Shown here piece by piece: positions 11,825-25,716 of a stretch of DNA of 64,000 nt. The stretch's first letter is position 1. The number at the start of each line of letters is the position of its first letter. The DNA comes from Parascedosporium putredinis (lineage: Eukaryota > Ascomycota > Sordariomycetes > Microascales > Microascaceae). The notes under the pieces are model-generated. The model did no database searches. It was not told the DNA's origin and saw only the letters and a list, made by a program, of their open reading frames with translations. The stretch lies in contig CASHTG010000015.1 in the NCBI GenBank assembly GCA_949357655.1, positions 1,922,001 through 1,986,000 of the forward strand, in the 5' to 3' direction. The position numbers and the translations under genes were made by a program.

Positions 11825-14800
11825 GGCACATGGGAGGAGCGTGGGAGGCAGACAAGGCCTCGCTGCTGTGAAGAGTGATAGTGATAGTGACAGGAGGGAA
11901 CTTTCGTGTCTGCGAAACGATCATGGACTGAGGAGAGGTGAACTAGATCAACCGATAAGGATCATGGCAATGGGTTGCGTCCTTTTGGACTGATAGCCCG
12001 CCATTCACTGTGCATGCGCCTTCTGCATCACCATGCATGCAAGAACCATCACCGTCGCTGAAAAAGACGTGATATACAAGTAATCCTTAAGTCCTCGAGT
12101 CGGAAACGTCGCACTCAACGTTAGCGCGAGTCTCGGTTGGAATCCTTGATGGTTCCTGACGCGCAGCCTAGTAGCAGATGACACCATTGAACGCCTTGAA
12201 CATGCTGTGACCAAGTGCTGAGGTAGATGCTCCCCGATCGCCTTGTCGCCAGGGGTCCCGCAAACATCTGGCTCCGCTGTTAGTTCAACGATGGCCTTTC
12301 TTTTCTTTCATTTTTTTTTAGCGTGTGTGTGTGGGGAGAGAGGGGAGGGCTTTCCCCTGCGTTCCTGAGTGGCAACTGGGTTTTCCCACGCTTCCAAGGC
12401 CGTTCCTGGCCCTTACCTCCAGGTTCCGATTTTCTGAAACACGCTTCTTATCATCTTGCTTTTTCTTACGTCCTGACTCAAAGCTGGCCTGGAGAGTGGA
12501 TGCGCGTCCGTCAATTACATAGCACTTTTTCCTTGAACAAGGAAGTGGCCAAATCCGAGTCTCGGTAGTCAAAAAGATAGAACGAAGGGGGTAAAGAGGA
12601 ACAACACTTCCTACCCTCCAGCCCCTCCCCCGAAACTAGGGAGGGAAAAAAGGAAAGAAAAAAAAAGAAAAAAAGATGTTGCCATTCGTTTGAGCCCTGG
12701 AATGGCGGTTAGAAGCGCCCCGATCGTAGGTGAGTTTCCCGCTCCCTTCTTTCAGGTTCCGAGTGTCGGAGACATCATTGTCCCGGCACCCGGGGTTGAA
12801 TTGTCTCGAAAAGTGCTCATCTGTCGCTCCCGGAAAATCATCCTCGGGGACTAGTTGGTGGCAAGCGTGATTGGCGGCAGTGACGTTTGGGTTGATTGAT
12901 ACACCGGCGCTCTGGAGTCGTTAATTTCTGGGCGAGATAGAGGTATTTTCAGAGGACAACCGTTATCGTGGGGGCTCATTTGTTCCGTCTAATCTTTGCT
13001 GGGATTATTTTTGATAGAAGAGATGTGTATGCCAGTTCGATAACGGGATCTGATATCGAGAATCGTAATCGCGGGGTCTGTTTCACACTAGCCTTTTTGA
13101 CACCTCGGCTGACAGCTGAATGATCCTACCATGTCCCCATCATGGACCCTGGTTTTAGACAACGGGGACGACGACGCAGACCATCACCACTGTTTTCGCT
13201 CTGGAGCGGTACATTCTATGGAGGACAGCTCTCTTATCACTCAAAGAGGGTCGGCACTAGGTGTCTCTGCATGTCTGGGCCCACCATCTTTACGTTTATC
13301 GGCCATGCTAGCAACAACCAAATGCACCGGTTTTCGTCTTGGATACGTGACACAATGATCTATTTTATCTGGATCAGCAGTGCCAGATAGATGTACCAGA
13401 GTAAGAGAGGAAAGAAAGCTAGATCCTCGGAACAGCGCTCACGCTGCTTGGTCGAGTTGTGGCACTGAGAGGAGATGATAGTGATTTGATTGATAGAGAT
13501 GGATGGGGAGGCAGGCAGATTGAACTGGCTGGTATCCATTTCGGTTCATTCAAGTTCCTTGGCGGCACGGTCATTAGAGTGCTGCTTCTCTGCTTTACCC
13601 CCACCTCAACCAAGCAAGCTAATCATTCTCGATAAAAGCAACGTTGAGATTCCACGCACTAATCTTGCGTGCGGTACTAGGCGGCGAGGAGGAAAGGGAA
13701 TCGGACAAGAAATAATCTGTGCCCCCTCGCCATAAAGGTTGATGCGAATACGCCCAAGGTTAGAGACCATTTGATCATCGCCTATGTTCTCTTGCACGCC
13801 TGGGGCCGATACAATGCGCTAGATCTAATATTGGCAGGGCTCGCGCGATAAACTGTGTAGCTCTGCTTGTTTGCGTGGGTCATCGTGCGATGAGCGAGTG
13901 CGCAAACGTTCCATGTTTTCGAGAATAGATAGCCCGTCATTCTTTCATTAGGTTTATTAGGCTTCTCTTCGGTTGGAAATGACCAGCAGATGGCCGTTTT
14001 GCTTCGGATCGGATGGGTCTGACTAGTTGCGAGCATCTACTGGCGCCCCTCATCACGACACGTGCAGGCCAGAGTCTGCTGCGAGAACTAGGTTTGAAGA
14101 ATATAATGTGCCTACTTGGCTGTATGTTTTCACTGGTGTCACTCTTTCCTTCGGTCACGGACTCAGGGTAGATTGAACTATCCTTTGCTTCATGACCGAG
14201 ATACGCCACATAAGCGTGTGTCCAGAAAGCCATCACCGAGCCGCGCATGTTATCATTGCGAATTCAATGTTCTCAGTAATCACGAGAATTGTGGCTCCTG
14301 GCATCATCGGACGGGTCTGGACGGGTCTGGATTCTACAAGTAACGGCACTAGCCTCCTGGGCCCCTCGGTCGCGTTGGTGCCGCAAACTGGCACCCGGAT
14401 GGTATCGGCACCTCGCCTCGCACGAAAAGCGACGCGGCGATCACCCTCAAGAGATGCGGTACCCAGCACCGTGCCGTGCGTCTCGAGACTAAAGAGCGAT
14501 ACCTTATGATTTTTGGTGAAAGAACGCTATGCTTTGAGAGATAGTTACAACGTGCCGCCATCGTGGCCTCGGTGCTCAAACACATCCTGGTCAAGTCTCC
14601 CATCTGCATATCTGCATGGGTTGGTTGATGACGGCGAATGTATCTGGCAAGGCGCCATGAGGAGCGGGATGAGGTTGATAAATCCCGCTCTCCCGCGCGC
14701 TCGCCATCCACGAGCCACAGTAAACCCCCACACTAATTCGCCAGCCCTTCCAGAAACCGGGCAGTGAGCTCAATTTGAAGGAGGGTGGGATAAATAAGTG

Positions 14801-17800
14801 GGCGTTTCAATACCGCGCCTTTTTTATTTTTAGCACGATTAATTCTATTCCACCTTGTTGGTGTTGTGTAGTGTATGGTGAAAGTGACGGTCAAGGAAAT
14901 GCATGGCGACAAGGCAACGTTAATCTGTTTAATCTGCCCCGTCTTATTATGTGGCTCGATGTGATTTACACTTATCTGGATGGACGATAAAAATTTCACT
15001 CTTTTCTTTTCCCTCTCTTATTGTTTCCGGTTGCTGGACAACAACTAACCATTGCTCGAGGTTTATTGACTCGACACTTTGCCCCCGACCATGATCATAC
15101 GCTATGAGTATCGTCGCCCTCAAAATGCCCTGTTCGTCCCCCATCTCCTCCCCGGTCGGCCTAATTGCGGACCGCAAGCGGATATCAACAACGGCCGGTG
15201 ATGGAATGCTACTCTAGACGTCGGTGACGCCGCGGCAAGGTTTGATCCTGGGAAATTCGCTCTACCTGGGGGACAAATGGACCCCCTGGTGAGTGGCGGA
15301 TCAACCAAGATGGAGTTTGAGGACTTCTGAACATTGATGCTCAAATTGCAGTAAGTGGGGGCAAACTGAAATCAAAGCTGAGCTGCACCGGGGCCGATCT
15401 GGCGGTCGCAAAGGCTCCGAGTGGCCTGGCACACCCCATGGCGCCTCTCCCGACATTTTTACCTGGCACGCCCACTCTGTCTCCAGTCGCAGGGTATATT
15501 GGACCATCACGACATTCAACGAATCCACTGTATATACCTCTGTATGGTTCTATTGGGTCTACTGTAATGAGTAAAAACGCCTGATCTGTCAACGGAACGG
15601 AGGGCTGACGGCCAGTGGGGGCGGCTTTCAAACACCCCCGATGGATTCATCAAGGTTCCAGCTGAGGAATGGGCGTTTGCATGAATTCACCAATGCATTC
15701 TCGCCCGGATGGTGGATGGACAGATATTAAGCAACAAGCGAATAATTGAACAAGAAGGAGGTGGATGCACCACCTGGAGGACGTTTTGACTGACCGAAGG
15801 CGCCCCCAACCTGCAAGGGCAGTGGAGCTCCCAAACCGCCGGTTTTTGAAACCCGCCGGACTCTACAGCGAATTCGCAGTGAGCTTCACGCACGTGTTTG
15901 GATCCCTCATCAAGAAGGGGCACCCCGTGCTGTCGGCAGTGGCTCAAGATTGGCGCTGTACCTGCGCCAATTAAAATACAATTCATCCCCAGCCCTCAAA
16001 ACCTCCGGAGCTCAGGTTCTCGGTATCCAATTGAGGTGCTTCAAACACCAAAAGTTGGTTCCATTTTGAGTACCTTTGTACCCCCGTACCCTATGATTGC
16101 CTAGCCTCCTCGCGTTGGTCCCCCGAAGTTTTGATTGAGTGTTGCTGTGAGAGAAAGCTGGCGCTGTGATCTTCGGAGTTTCATGCGCTTTTTTTTGTCC
16201 CGTTTCTTTCCTTTCATGCTTACGCCCACTTGCCAGTGTACACTACTGATGCCGTCTTCCTTGACACTGCTGCACTTCTCATGCAGCAACCTCGTCCGGC
16301 GTGATGCACGTCGTCATCGACAATGACAAAGAGAAAGAGGAGGAGGGGCGGCCACAGGAAGTTCTGCCCTGGACAAGCACAGCTAGAATCCACACTAGGC
16401 CTTGAGGCGTCCCCGAACAATGCATTATCAAGGCCCTTGGGAACCGCCGAAGCAGCATTTGAATTGACAAATAGTTTCGTCTCTCCGATCTTCTACCCTC
16501 CGTAATCCCTCACCTAGTATATTGGCACAAAACTCCAATCAATAGCGTATTGAGAGCAATTCCTTTCTCTTGGGCGAGCTGTCATTTTCGGTCATTTTGT
16601 TTTTTTGCCTCATGATGCCGATTTCGACACACCTGATTGTTTGATAATGATGTTCCTGGCCAAAAGGCACGCTTGAGATTGCCTCCTTCCCAAAGTGTTC
16701 CGAGGCCCCTTCTGACCCCCAGCTTGGTAGCCACCGGATGGGTCACCCACTCTCAGACGTCGTGGGGTTCGTGCTGCAAGACGACAAGACGGGAAGGCGA
16801 GGGCCGGCCAGAGGCCCTTAGCCCTTGTCTAGCGTCGAGGCGGGACCTTGAGGGAGGAGAGAGGGACATGGGCTGGCCAAAGGAAGAGGCCAAGACGACC
16901 GGGGATCCTGGCCTGTGTGCTCGTCCGGTGGTGAATCTGAGGGCTTGATCGTGCCATCACTGGCGTTTGTTGTTGGCCGGTTCGGCGTTGAAATCTTCTC
17001 GAAGGGACCCGCGGACATGGTTCAGGAGCTGCTAGTGCAGAGGGGCACTCTTGCCATTTCCGTCTTCGGGAGGTACTCTCCTCGCCTCGCCTGGTCTTTG
17101 ATGAGGTTGCATGTGCAGTGGTGGTGTCGTATCCCAAGAGGAATTTCCCCGACACCAACCAGCCGTCTACTAGCCTCCTTTCTTCTTTTCTCTCCCACTG
17201 AAAGCCTTGACAAGTCCTTTTTCTGTCGTTATCTTTTGTTTGTAGGTCATTATTTGCTGGCTCGAGAATACGACCCCTACCCCCCCAAACACCTCCACCC
17301 GAATTTTTGTATTTTTTGCCCCAAGAAGATTCGATAGCTAATACTATTGTGGACTGAGCGTCCCTTGCGAGGCCTTGCCACAGGACTCGACGCTAGCCCC
17401 GTGATGCTTGAAGGCCGATGCTCCTCCTCAGACCAATTATGATCTATCAGCTCGACTTGGGCGGATGTGCCTCAAGATTCTTTTCTTACCTAACAGAGTC
17501 TCTTCTCACACCAATCGCGTTCGGTCGGGGGCTATCGCTGGGAAACCAGGGGGCTCGTCATTGATGATGGCAACCTCTCCTGCGTGCCTTAAAACTCGCC
17601 GCCATCTTTTGCTCTCTATTTCTGTCTCCGAATGTTCCGATGGCGGTAACTGAAAGAGGTCCTGTTATCGTTGACACACTCTCTTGAACCGGATGAAACA
17701 CCGGGTTTGATACCCTTCGTTTGCTCTTCTTTCACAGGCTTGGCGTTTTCCTCCGACAGCACCATTGTATTAGTCCTGGCAGCCTGGCAAGCCTGGGTTC

Positions 17801-19396
17801 ATGGGATAATAGTCACTTGCATTTTGCATTCGTTCTTATTATCACCCTCGTAAAACGGTCGATAAAAATTGCTTTTCCCACCACCCCACTTTGGTTGCAA
17901 ATGCTGCGCTTTTGTTCATGGACGGCTTCAAAGATGGAGGCGAGTTGTTGCAGCGCAAGGATCCTGAAGACTGGCAGGGGAAAAGCAAATACACTCGCCA
18001 CTGCCCACGGGTCCAGCCCAACGGGGTCCATCCTGGTGGAAACCCGGCAGTCCCAGGCCCAAACCCGCGACGCATAGTGGATGTAACTCTCTGAGAATCG
18101 GTTCCCATCTCGGAGGGCCACAGTGGACGATGGGGCCCCTCCTCACCACGAACCCTGGCGTTTCCTAAACTCCGGGCGATGGTTTAGTGAGCCATACTGT
18201 GATGATGCACTGTAGGCCCTCTCATTTCAGCGTTCACCCCGGCAAGCAAGGGTTGGGGAGACCGGGACAGGTTCAGAAGAGTGGTGGGGTTTCTTCAGAA
18301 ACCCGACAAAGTGTTCGAGACGGTGCCCTTCTGAGACGATGAACCTCCGTGTATCTGGCATCGGCGAAGCAATGGATCCATCGACGTTAGGGTCACAGCA
18401 CACTGTGGCGATGGATCCAACATTGAACTCCAAGTTGAGGCGGCATTCCCGTTTACCGAGTTGTCTTCAGGCTTCTGGGGGATGGTTCCTCTCGTGGGGG
18501 AAGGCGGATTCGTGCGTTTACCTTTGTTCCAAGCAAAGACGGGGAAGGGGTGGACTAGACCACCTCCACTCTGACAGGGAGAGAAAACCCCCAAACTGGA
18601 CCCTCCATGTCCAGCACTCCCGCAACAGTCACCCATCAGAATCATTACACTAGGTTGTTCCGGCCCAGCGCCTCACGACCCCTCGAGGCTTGTCGTCCCT
18701 CGAAACACCCCTTGGAGGAGCAAATACTTGTAACAAACACTGGGCGTGGCAAACAAATGCATGGGGATCATTTAAAACACGAGGAGATGGTTGCATTACC
18801 GGAGGATCGTGCCATGTGGAAAACTTTTCCATGCCTTTTACTTGCCGGCAAGTTTTCACCACCAGGCGCGTCCCACTCATTTCGTAGGCTCGTTTGCAAA
18901 TGTGACAGAGGGCAGAAAATAAAGCAAATCTTGGACGATTGTGGATGATCAACCTTTCTGCCACCTCCCCGGACCCCTCGCGGATAGCACGAGCAACAGC
19001 CCCGGCGGCGCTATCGAGAACACCAGCCTCAGGTGCTGCTGGTTGAATGGAGGTGCGGACAGACTACACCTTATGCGGGCGTTTGCATCCCCACATCTTG
19101 CTTTCTGCTGGAGAGGGTATGCGCCTGCCGCCAAAGACAACAGAGTGTAGTTCAATGAAGAATGAAGAGTGAGTGGATTAGAAGTGGGTTCGCAGTTGAC
19201 CAGCGCTGCCTCGCTGCCTCTTTACCTCTTTACCTCTTTGGTGTGGCTGGGCCCTCACTCCGAGCTGTGCTGCTGGTGAATTCTCAAGCTAGTGGAGCTG
19301 TCAATTTCTTTGGCCACTTCAGGACTGATCCTCGCAGGCAGGTCGACGGACATGGCCAGGATCCATTGAGGATGGATCGGCAGGGAAGAGATCTAT

Positions 19397-19405
19397 TACT
19401 TCGTA
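19397..19405. repeat. TACTTCGTA nonamer
   Basis: Exact reverse complement of the TACGAAGTA word seen at 463, 481, 22006 and 33890; the same orientation recurs at 48334. Intergenic. Confidence 0.6.
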
Positions 19406-20740
19406 CTTCCACATTGAATGGATCGATGGATGTAATGGATATGCTAAAAGACAGCCAAACAGTTTGCTTCGACGCACAGTGATTGGCAGTAAATCGGACG
19501 GTGGAGTGGAGCCGGCCATTCTTGGGAGTGACATTGGAACTGCTCCAGAATATGGTGTACCGTACCCCTTCCCCTGCCCCTTCCCTTCCCTGTCCTCAAG
19601 AATCAGGCCAGGGATCAGGCCGTGGGATTTCTCAGGTACCTGTTTGGATCCTTTGGTCGTCGGTACCTCGTTTTGTGTGGCTAGGCCAGGTCGTCGACAG
19701 ACTGGAAATTGGCTCCTGGAACGTTCCTGGCAGGATCTTCCAGAATCATGCCGGGTCCGGGGAGGAAGCTTCAAGGTCCGGGCAAATAGAGTACCCACGT
19801 TGGATAATCTTAGCGGCCTCCGCCACCTCTTACCCGTGCCATGGGCCTGCTCGTTCATGCTCAACGCTAACACAAATATGGCCCCAAACTGGCAGGGGCA
19901 TTGATGAGATGCGCCGCGGAAGGGCTCATCCCTGTTCAACCTCCCAAAAATCTGGGGCAAAATCTTCTTCATTGTGTCGTAAAATGAGATACGGATACCA
20001 CACTAAGCCAGGACTCCTGGCTCGCTTAGCCGTCAGATTGGCAAGATTGACACGATTGGCAAGATTGGCCAGGTTCTCAGAAGGGCCGCCGCCGCCCGAA
20101 GACGGGTATCTATCCGGGCCGCTTTGAGATTCCCAGGGAGGCCAGAGAAAGGACTCCCCCGCCTCCAGAGCTCACATAGTGTAGAGGTTGAGGGGGAGGG
20201 CCAGCCACCGGCTCCATCGTCGAAAGGCTTGTCAACCCCCGCTTCAAAGATAAAGGCGCCCCATCTGGGAGAGGGGGAGCAGAAGGCACAAATGGACTAT
20301 CTATATGGGGAAAATATTATCATGACAAGGCTTTTTATCTTCCCTCCCTTCTTGCTGATACTGGCAAACTTGGCACCTCGTTGTCATCACTTCAAAATTG
20401 CGCCTTTTGGGGAGGGGATTCCTCAAGATGCATTCTTGCTGCTGCGGGATCGGATGAATTATGGCAAGATCAAAGCCTCTAACTCTGTTTCGGGCGAGAT
20501 GACCCGGAAAGCTGCTTTCTTTGCCCCCTCCCTTTGATAATTGATTGCTCTCTGAATTTCAGCCAGTGGCGGCATCAGTTTTTGAACCCTGAAGGATCGA
20601 TGCTGTCTCTCCCGAAAGATTTCGATCCCGACAGACTTTTGACAGGGAACACAGTAGCCTTCCCAGAGTGCTGGGGACTGGATTGATACCTTAACTGCTT
20701 GAAGCAACCGTAATCCCAGGTATCAGTCTCCTCCTCCTCC

Positions 20741-20760
20741 AAAAAAAAAAAAAAAAAAAA
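20741..20760. repeat. Poly-A tract
   Basis: Twenty adenines follow CTCCTCCTCC. The pairing of a pyrimidine-rich end and poly-A could be a retroposed 3' end, but no source sequence or duplication is recognisable. Confidence 0.85.
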
Positions 20761-22005
20761 GTCGTCCCGAGGACTCAGGGATTTGGTATCCTTGGGATTG
20801 ACAAGGTGTCAAGAGAAGAAATGACAAGAGCTAGCGCGCTCAAGAGACTTGATAAATCATTCCCAAAATGTGACAGACCCTGAACAGGGCATAGTTTTGT
20901 CAATCTTTCCTTCCTCTCGGAGCTTAGGCGGGTGGATCTCACGTCTTCTGAGGCAACAAGGACATGGGCTTAAGAAAGGATGGAGTCCTTCCAACGCTCG
21001 TGCTCCTCGCTTCGCTTGGGAATGGGGAGAACTGCTCGAATAGGCTTAGCTGCCAGCGGGGAAGCCTCGAAGGCAACTGTGGATCTGCGTCGAACCCACC
21101 AAAAGCTCTGAGCACTTGCTACGAAGGACTAGCGAGTTTAGCCAAGAGTAACAGATTAGCGTGTGCGCTTTCCTCAAGGTGAGGATTGCTCGGACTCAAG
21201 CCTCGTCGATCTCCTCATTTTTCTCTGTTTATTTTTCATTTTGCCCCCTGCCACTTTTCGCCCGACACAGCACTTGGAGGATATCCCGAGAATTCTAGCC
21301 ACACATGCTAAACCCCATGCCGACCTTACTACTTTTGCCAGGTCTGACCACACCTACGAGAAGCCTGGAGCCGCTTCCGCGGTGCTGTCGCTCTAAGGCC
21401 TCGGGGGCGCTGGCGAACAGACAGGCTAGAACTCAGAGGAGCAGGTAGTGATCAGGAATGATGCAGGGTGATGTCCTGTTCCCTGCTGAGAGGAACCGTT
21501 GATCTGGATTCTTGAGAAGAGGGGAGGACCAGCCGGCCGGATACTGCACTGACAAACCCATGCTGGGTTTAGATAAGAGGAGAGAGTGGGCGGCGCAGAG
21601 AAGCTCCAGTCATCGCACAAGTCTTCTCTCTCTCACCATCCACCTGTCCAAACCATTTCCACGCTCCCGTAGAGAGATGTATTAATCCGGGGAGGAATAT
21701 TGGAGTCTCCACATATGCGAAGTCGCAGATTGCCTCAAGCGGATGGCGTCAAGGAACCACCATGAGGGGCGGGTTCTGAATCTGTAGACGCTGGCTTCTG
21801 AACAATGGGCATACAAACTCGCTGCCTTTGTGCAAGAACAGTGGGAGACTGTCATTATTGGCTACCGAGTGATATGGTCTACTTCTATATCCTTGTTCAG
21901 CTGTTTCAAAAGGGTAAGCTCGACGCAGAAATCCGTACGCGTTCCCGGCTCAGCTTCGGAATATATTTCAGGATCTACTTTTGTCGCTAGCTTTAGGACT
22001 CCTTG

Positions 22006-22014
22006 TACGAAGTA
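22006..22014. repeat. TACGAAGTA nonamer
   Basis: Exact copy of the dispersed word, inside GTACGAAGTACTTC, where it overlaps a second half-copy. Intergenic. Confidence 0.6.
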
Positions 22015-25000
22015 CTTCAGACCAGTACGAGTCCTCGTCTGTGGCCGCCCCGGAATGGTATGAAATATCCCCGGGCCCTGTCGCTGGCCAGGGGAGGTTT
22101 GGATGACCGTGACCCCATTCGAACAACAATCCTCCGTCCTCCGAAAGAGGACAAGGTGCAGAGAACAAGAGGAGGCCCAGGATCCTATTCCCAACCCCAA
22201 GGACATGGCATGCAACCCATGCTGGCAGGTCGCGGTGGACAGTGCTGGCTAAGCCTGTTCCAGAGTGGCCTGCCGGCGTCTTCAGTTTGCAAGAGACTTC
22301 GGGACCAAGGCTCGTCCAAGAAACTCAATATTCCTTTGTGTCTTCACACTCTCAGGGATTGATAGTAGATGCCGAGTTCTCGGACCCCAGATTAGGAACC
22401 CGCTGGTTTGTTCCTCCTAACCGCAAAAGTTATAGCAGAGCGCCGACAAAGGCAGGCTAGCCACCTTGGCTTGAGGAAGATCTAGTCCCTGTCGTGGAAG
22501 GATCTTTCCGTCTTTTGAGGAGTTTTCTTTTTTCCTTTTTCCCTGTGGTCAAAGGAACTGACGACATCCTCCCTCCCCAAGGCCCTAGCCCATTTCGCTG
22601 TTCGGAGTACCGAACTAAAACCCCTCGCAAACGTGGATGGAGTCGTTAGACATTGCCTCTAATCTTCAATCTAGTCGTTATTCCGATAACCCCTTATGAG
22701 TGGTCAACTATTTCCTCTGCCATTCAACGGTAACCCCCAGCCGTGGAATGCAACTTGGTTGGCGTTGTTTGTTAGTCCCTCCGTCCCTTGCATGCAACGT
22801 TCAACTCAAAAACAGATCTACAAGGAGCAACCCAGGTTGCTTGTTGGTGCAGAGTTTTACTAAATGTACCGAGGTATACCTCAGTACACAGTGGCTGTTG
22901 GCACACCAAACTCTGCCACTCTGCTATCCTGCCTTCATGTCAAACACCACTTGCAATGTTGTGACACCAATGATCTTGGAACCGATGCTGATGGACGGGC
23001 TCAAAGCACGCCTTGGGGCTGAAGCGTATGAGCAGTTGGGAGACCTCAACATGGAGCGCGGACGCGAAGGGCAACATTGGCCACATATTGTTCCTCCTTC
23101 CTTGTCTTGGATTGGTCTTTCGACGACGGGGCTTCCATGCCCAGATACTAAAATAGTTTTAGTACCAATAATGCCAAAGTTATGCCTTTGGTATGTCCCT
23201 CTTATGCGTCTTATGCGGGGCAGCTTGTCTCAGCTTGACAGAAACAGACGGGATCCCTTCCAAGCCTGGGAGCTCGCACCGTCCTGTGGAGGTGCTGGGC
23301 CCACCGCAGTCAATTTTCCACTGGGAGGCGAGGGTGGTGCTCTAGTGTTTTGTAGGCCTGCATTAGGACCTCAAATCTCGCCTGATGCCATTGCGTGGCT
23401 CTGTCATCCGAGCCCAGCCCTAGAGCCGTTCTCCCACACCCAAGAATCCCAAGTTCCCGAGAGCTTGGCGAACCAGAGGCAGCCGTCTGGCGGCCGAGAC
23501 TGCCTCTTTTGGACATGGATGCCATGGTCCTTCCATCACGGCACTGAGAATTCAGGGCTTCCATCCGCGATAATTACGCCTGCCTATTATTACCCCATAT
23601 CTGGATCCGCCTCCGCCGGCCGGTTTCTCTCTCTCATTTTTCTACTTCTTTGGTTGGTACTTTTCTCATCTCCCTGCTCTCATGCTTCTGTTACATCTTC
23701 GACCCGCCCCAACCCGTCAAACTGGATGCGACAAGAGTATCGCCGTGACCCGACCGACTAGGAGGGAAGATGAAAGAGTAGTATTCGACTAAAAATACAG
23801 GATCGATCGGATGTGTATCTCTCTGAGGGGAAGAAGGACGGGCTTGGGGCGGGTTGACAGGTACTTCTTCTTTTTGTCTTGGTATTCTCGAACCCGTCCA
23901 CCCTGTCACTGGGGGTTTCTTTCCCATCACTTTCGGGGGCCAGCCAAGGATTGATCGTGACTCCCTGTACGGAGAGGGCGATCCCAGGGACGGGAGCTGC
24001 CAAAGGTCCCTTTCTTTTGGTTTCCAGACCTCGGGCATCTTTGAGCTTATCTTGCAAACCCAGTCGCCTTCGGGTGAAGGGCCATACTACTTGCGACTAG
24101 CGAAAGACTCGGTCTTTGAATAGTGAGACGTCTTAAGTTCTTTGACCCTCATTAGCTCCGATCTGAGATGCGGGAAGGCATGTACCACCACTTCAAAGTA
24201 TTCGTTCTTGACACCATCATTGGTGTCGGCGGATGCGATGGCAAGTCTCGCTCGAGGGAGCAAGTAGTAGCCTCAAATGATTGTAATAATACCACTCACC
24301 TCACCGTCTAGTGTACATCTCTTGTCTGGAAACGGAGGTTCGCGCAATCAGCGGCCCGCTTGTTCGAGGTTTGACGGTGCGACTCTCCGCCAACGTCATT
24401 TCGCTGAGCATAGGCTGGGCTTAATCATATCAATGTTCTCTCGGCGCAGCGCAGACCCAAGACTAAGCGAGAATTGCTTCTGGAAGGGGATAATCTGGAG
24501 GTAGGATTGAGGACGACAGGTTGGCTTCGTCAGTGTTTCCACCCTTCCTTCCGACGTCCTTCAATGTAACGCTACACGACAGTCAACGCCCCGTCCCAAT
24601 AGTAAGAATCCCAAGAGAATATACTGAATTATAAAATATGAAATAAAATAATAAAATGAAAGACCCCTTCCCGATCCTAATGCCTTGCAAAACCTCTATG
24701 ACGGGAATATTTTCTGCTTTGCGAGGGCTAGCTATGCTAGCATAACTGGGAGGATTATGATGAAACTGGTCTGTTGGAATGGGATGTCGTTAGCCGTGTC
24801 CCCAAGCACAGGGGCTAGAGAAAAAGATGAATGAATGCATTGAGGGGTTGTAACATCGACAGTCGCCATCATCGAGAACGGACCATTTCTGGGGACGGTC
24901 GGACATGGTCCGAGAAAACCGCTGGGTCGAAGCCGGGCCCACAGGTACGAAGCAGAAGGACGAAGGGTGGAAGACAGGCCTCGTTGGCACGAAGAACGGA

Positions 25001-25698
25001 GGGGATCGTCCTTCCCAGGAAGGCAGTCACCGGCCGGCCGGACCTCGGCCAGGCGTAACCTGTTGATCATCCAAGACAAGCTTCCCTCCAAAGGGAGGCA
25101 CACGTTACTACTAGCTCGAGAATAATGCCTTGTGTTGCTAGTAGCCAAACTAAGCCAAACTACGGAGCGGGATGTTCTGTGGTTGACGGGTGGGTGTCTG
25201 TCAATACGAGACAGGCCGGAGACCTTGACAACTGGGCAGACTTGGCTGGTTTGCGACTTTGATGTGGATGACGCTATCAACCGAGTATTAGAGTCTTCTG
25301 TCTAGGACAATTAGTTGGAGGGAAAGGAACCGCTTTCCGCGCTCTCACCCCCACCCCATACTTTTCAACCGTCTATCTCATTGGCAATAACTACTCGGCC
25401 TATTGCTTTGACCTGCCTGGACTGTTTAAAGAACGAAGGGAAGAAGGAGAAGAGAAAGAAAAAAGTGGTCCTAGTGGTGGGTGGCGGTAGCGTGATAGCC
25501 TGCAGGAGACTTGGCCGCGCGGGTCAAGCATCCTCGCGACTGGAGAAGTTAAGCTGGCAGTTAGGACTTTTTGGTCTCGTGACGTGCATAAAGTAGGTTC
25601 TAAAAGGCGCGCGGCCTCTGTGTCCGTCGTTTGAGGATGATGGAGACGCCATCCTATTCCACTAGAGGCTAGGAAGGATGGGGATGGTGATGGCCCTC

Positions 25699-25716
25699 TA
25701 TCTCTCTCTCTCTCTT
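25699..25716. repeat. TC microsatellite
   Basis: Short pure TC tract in the gene-poor region, with no gene context. Confidence 0.8.
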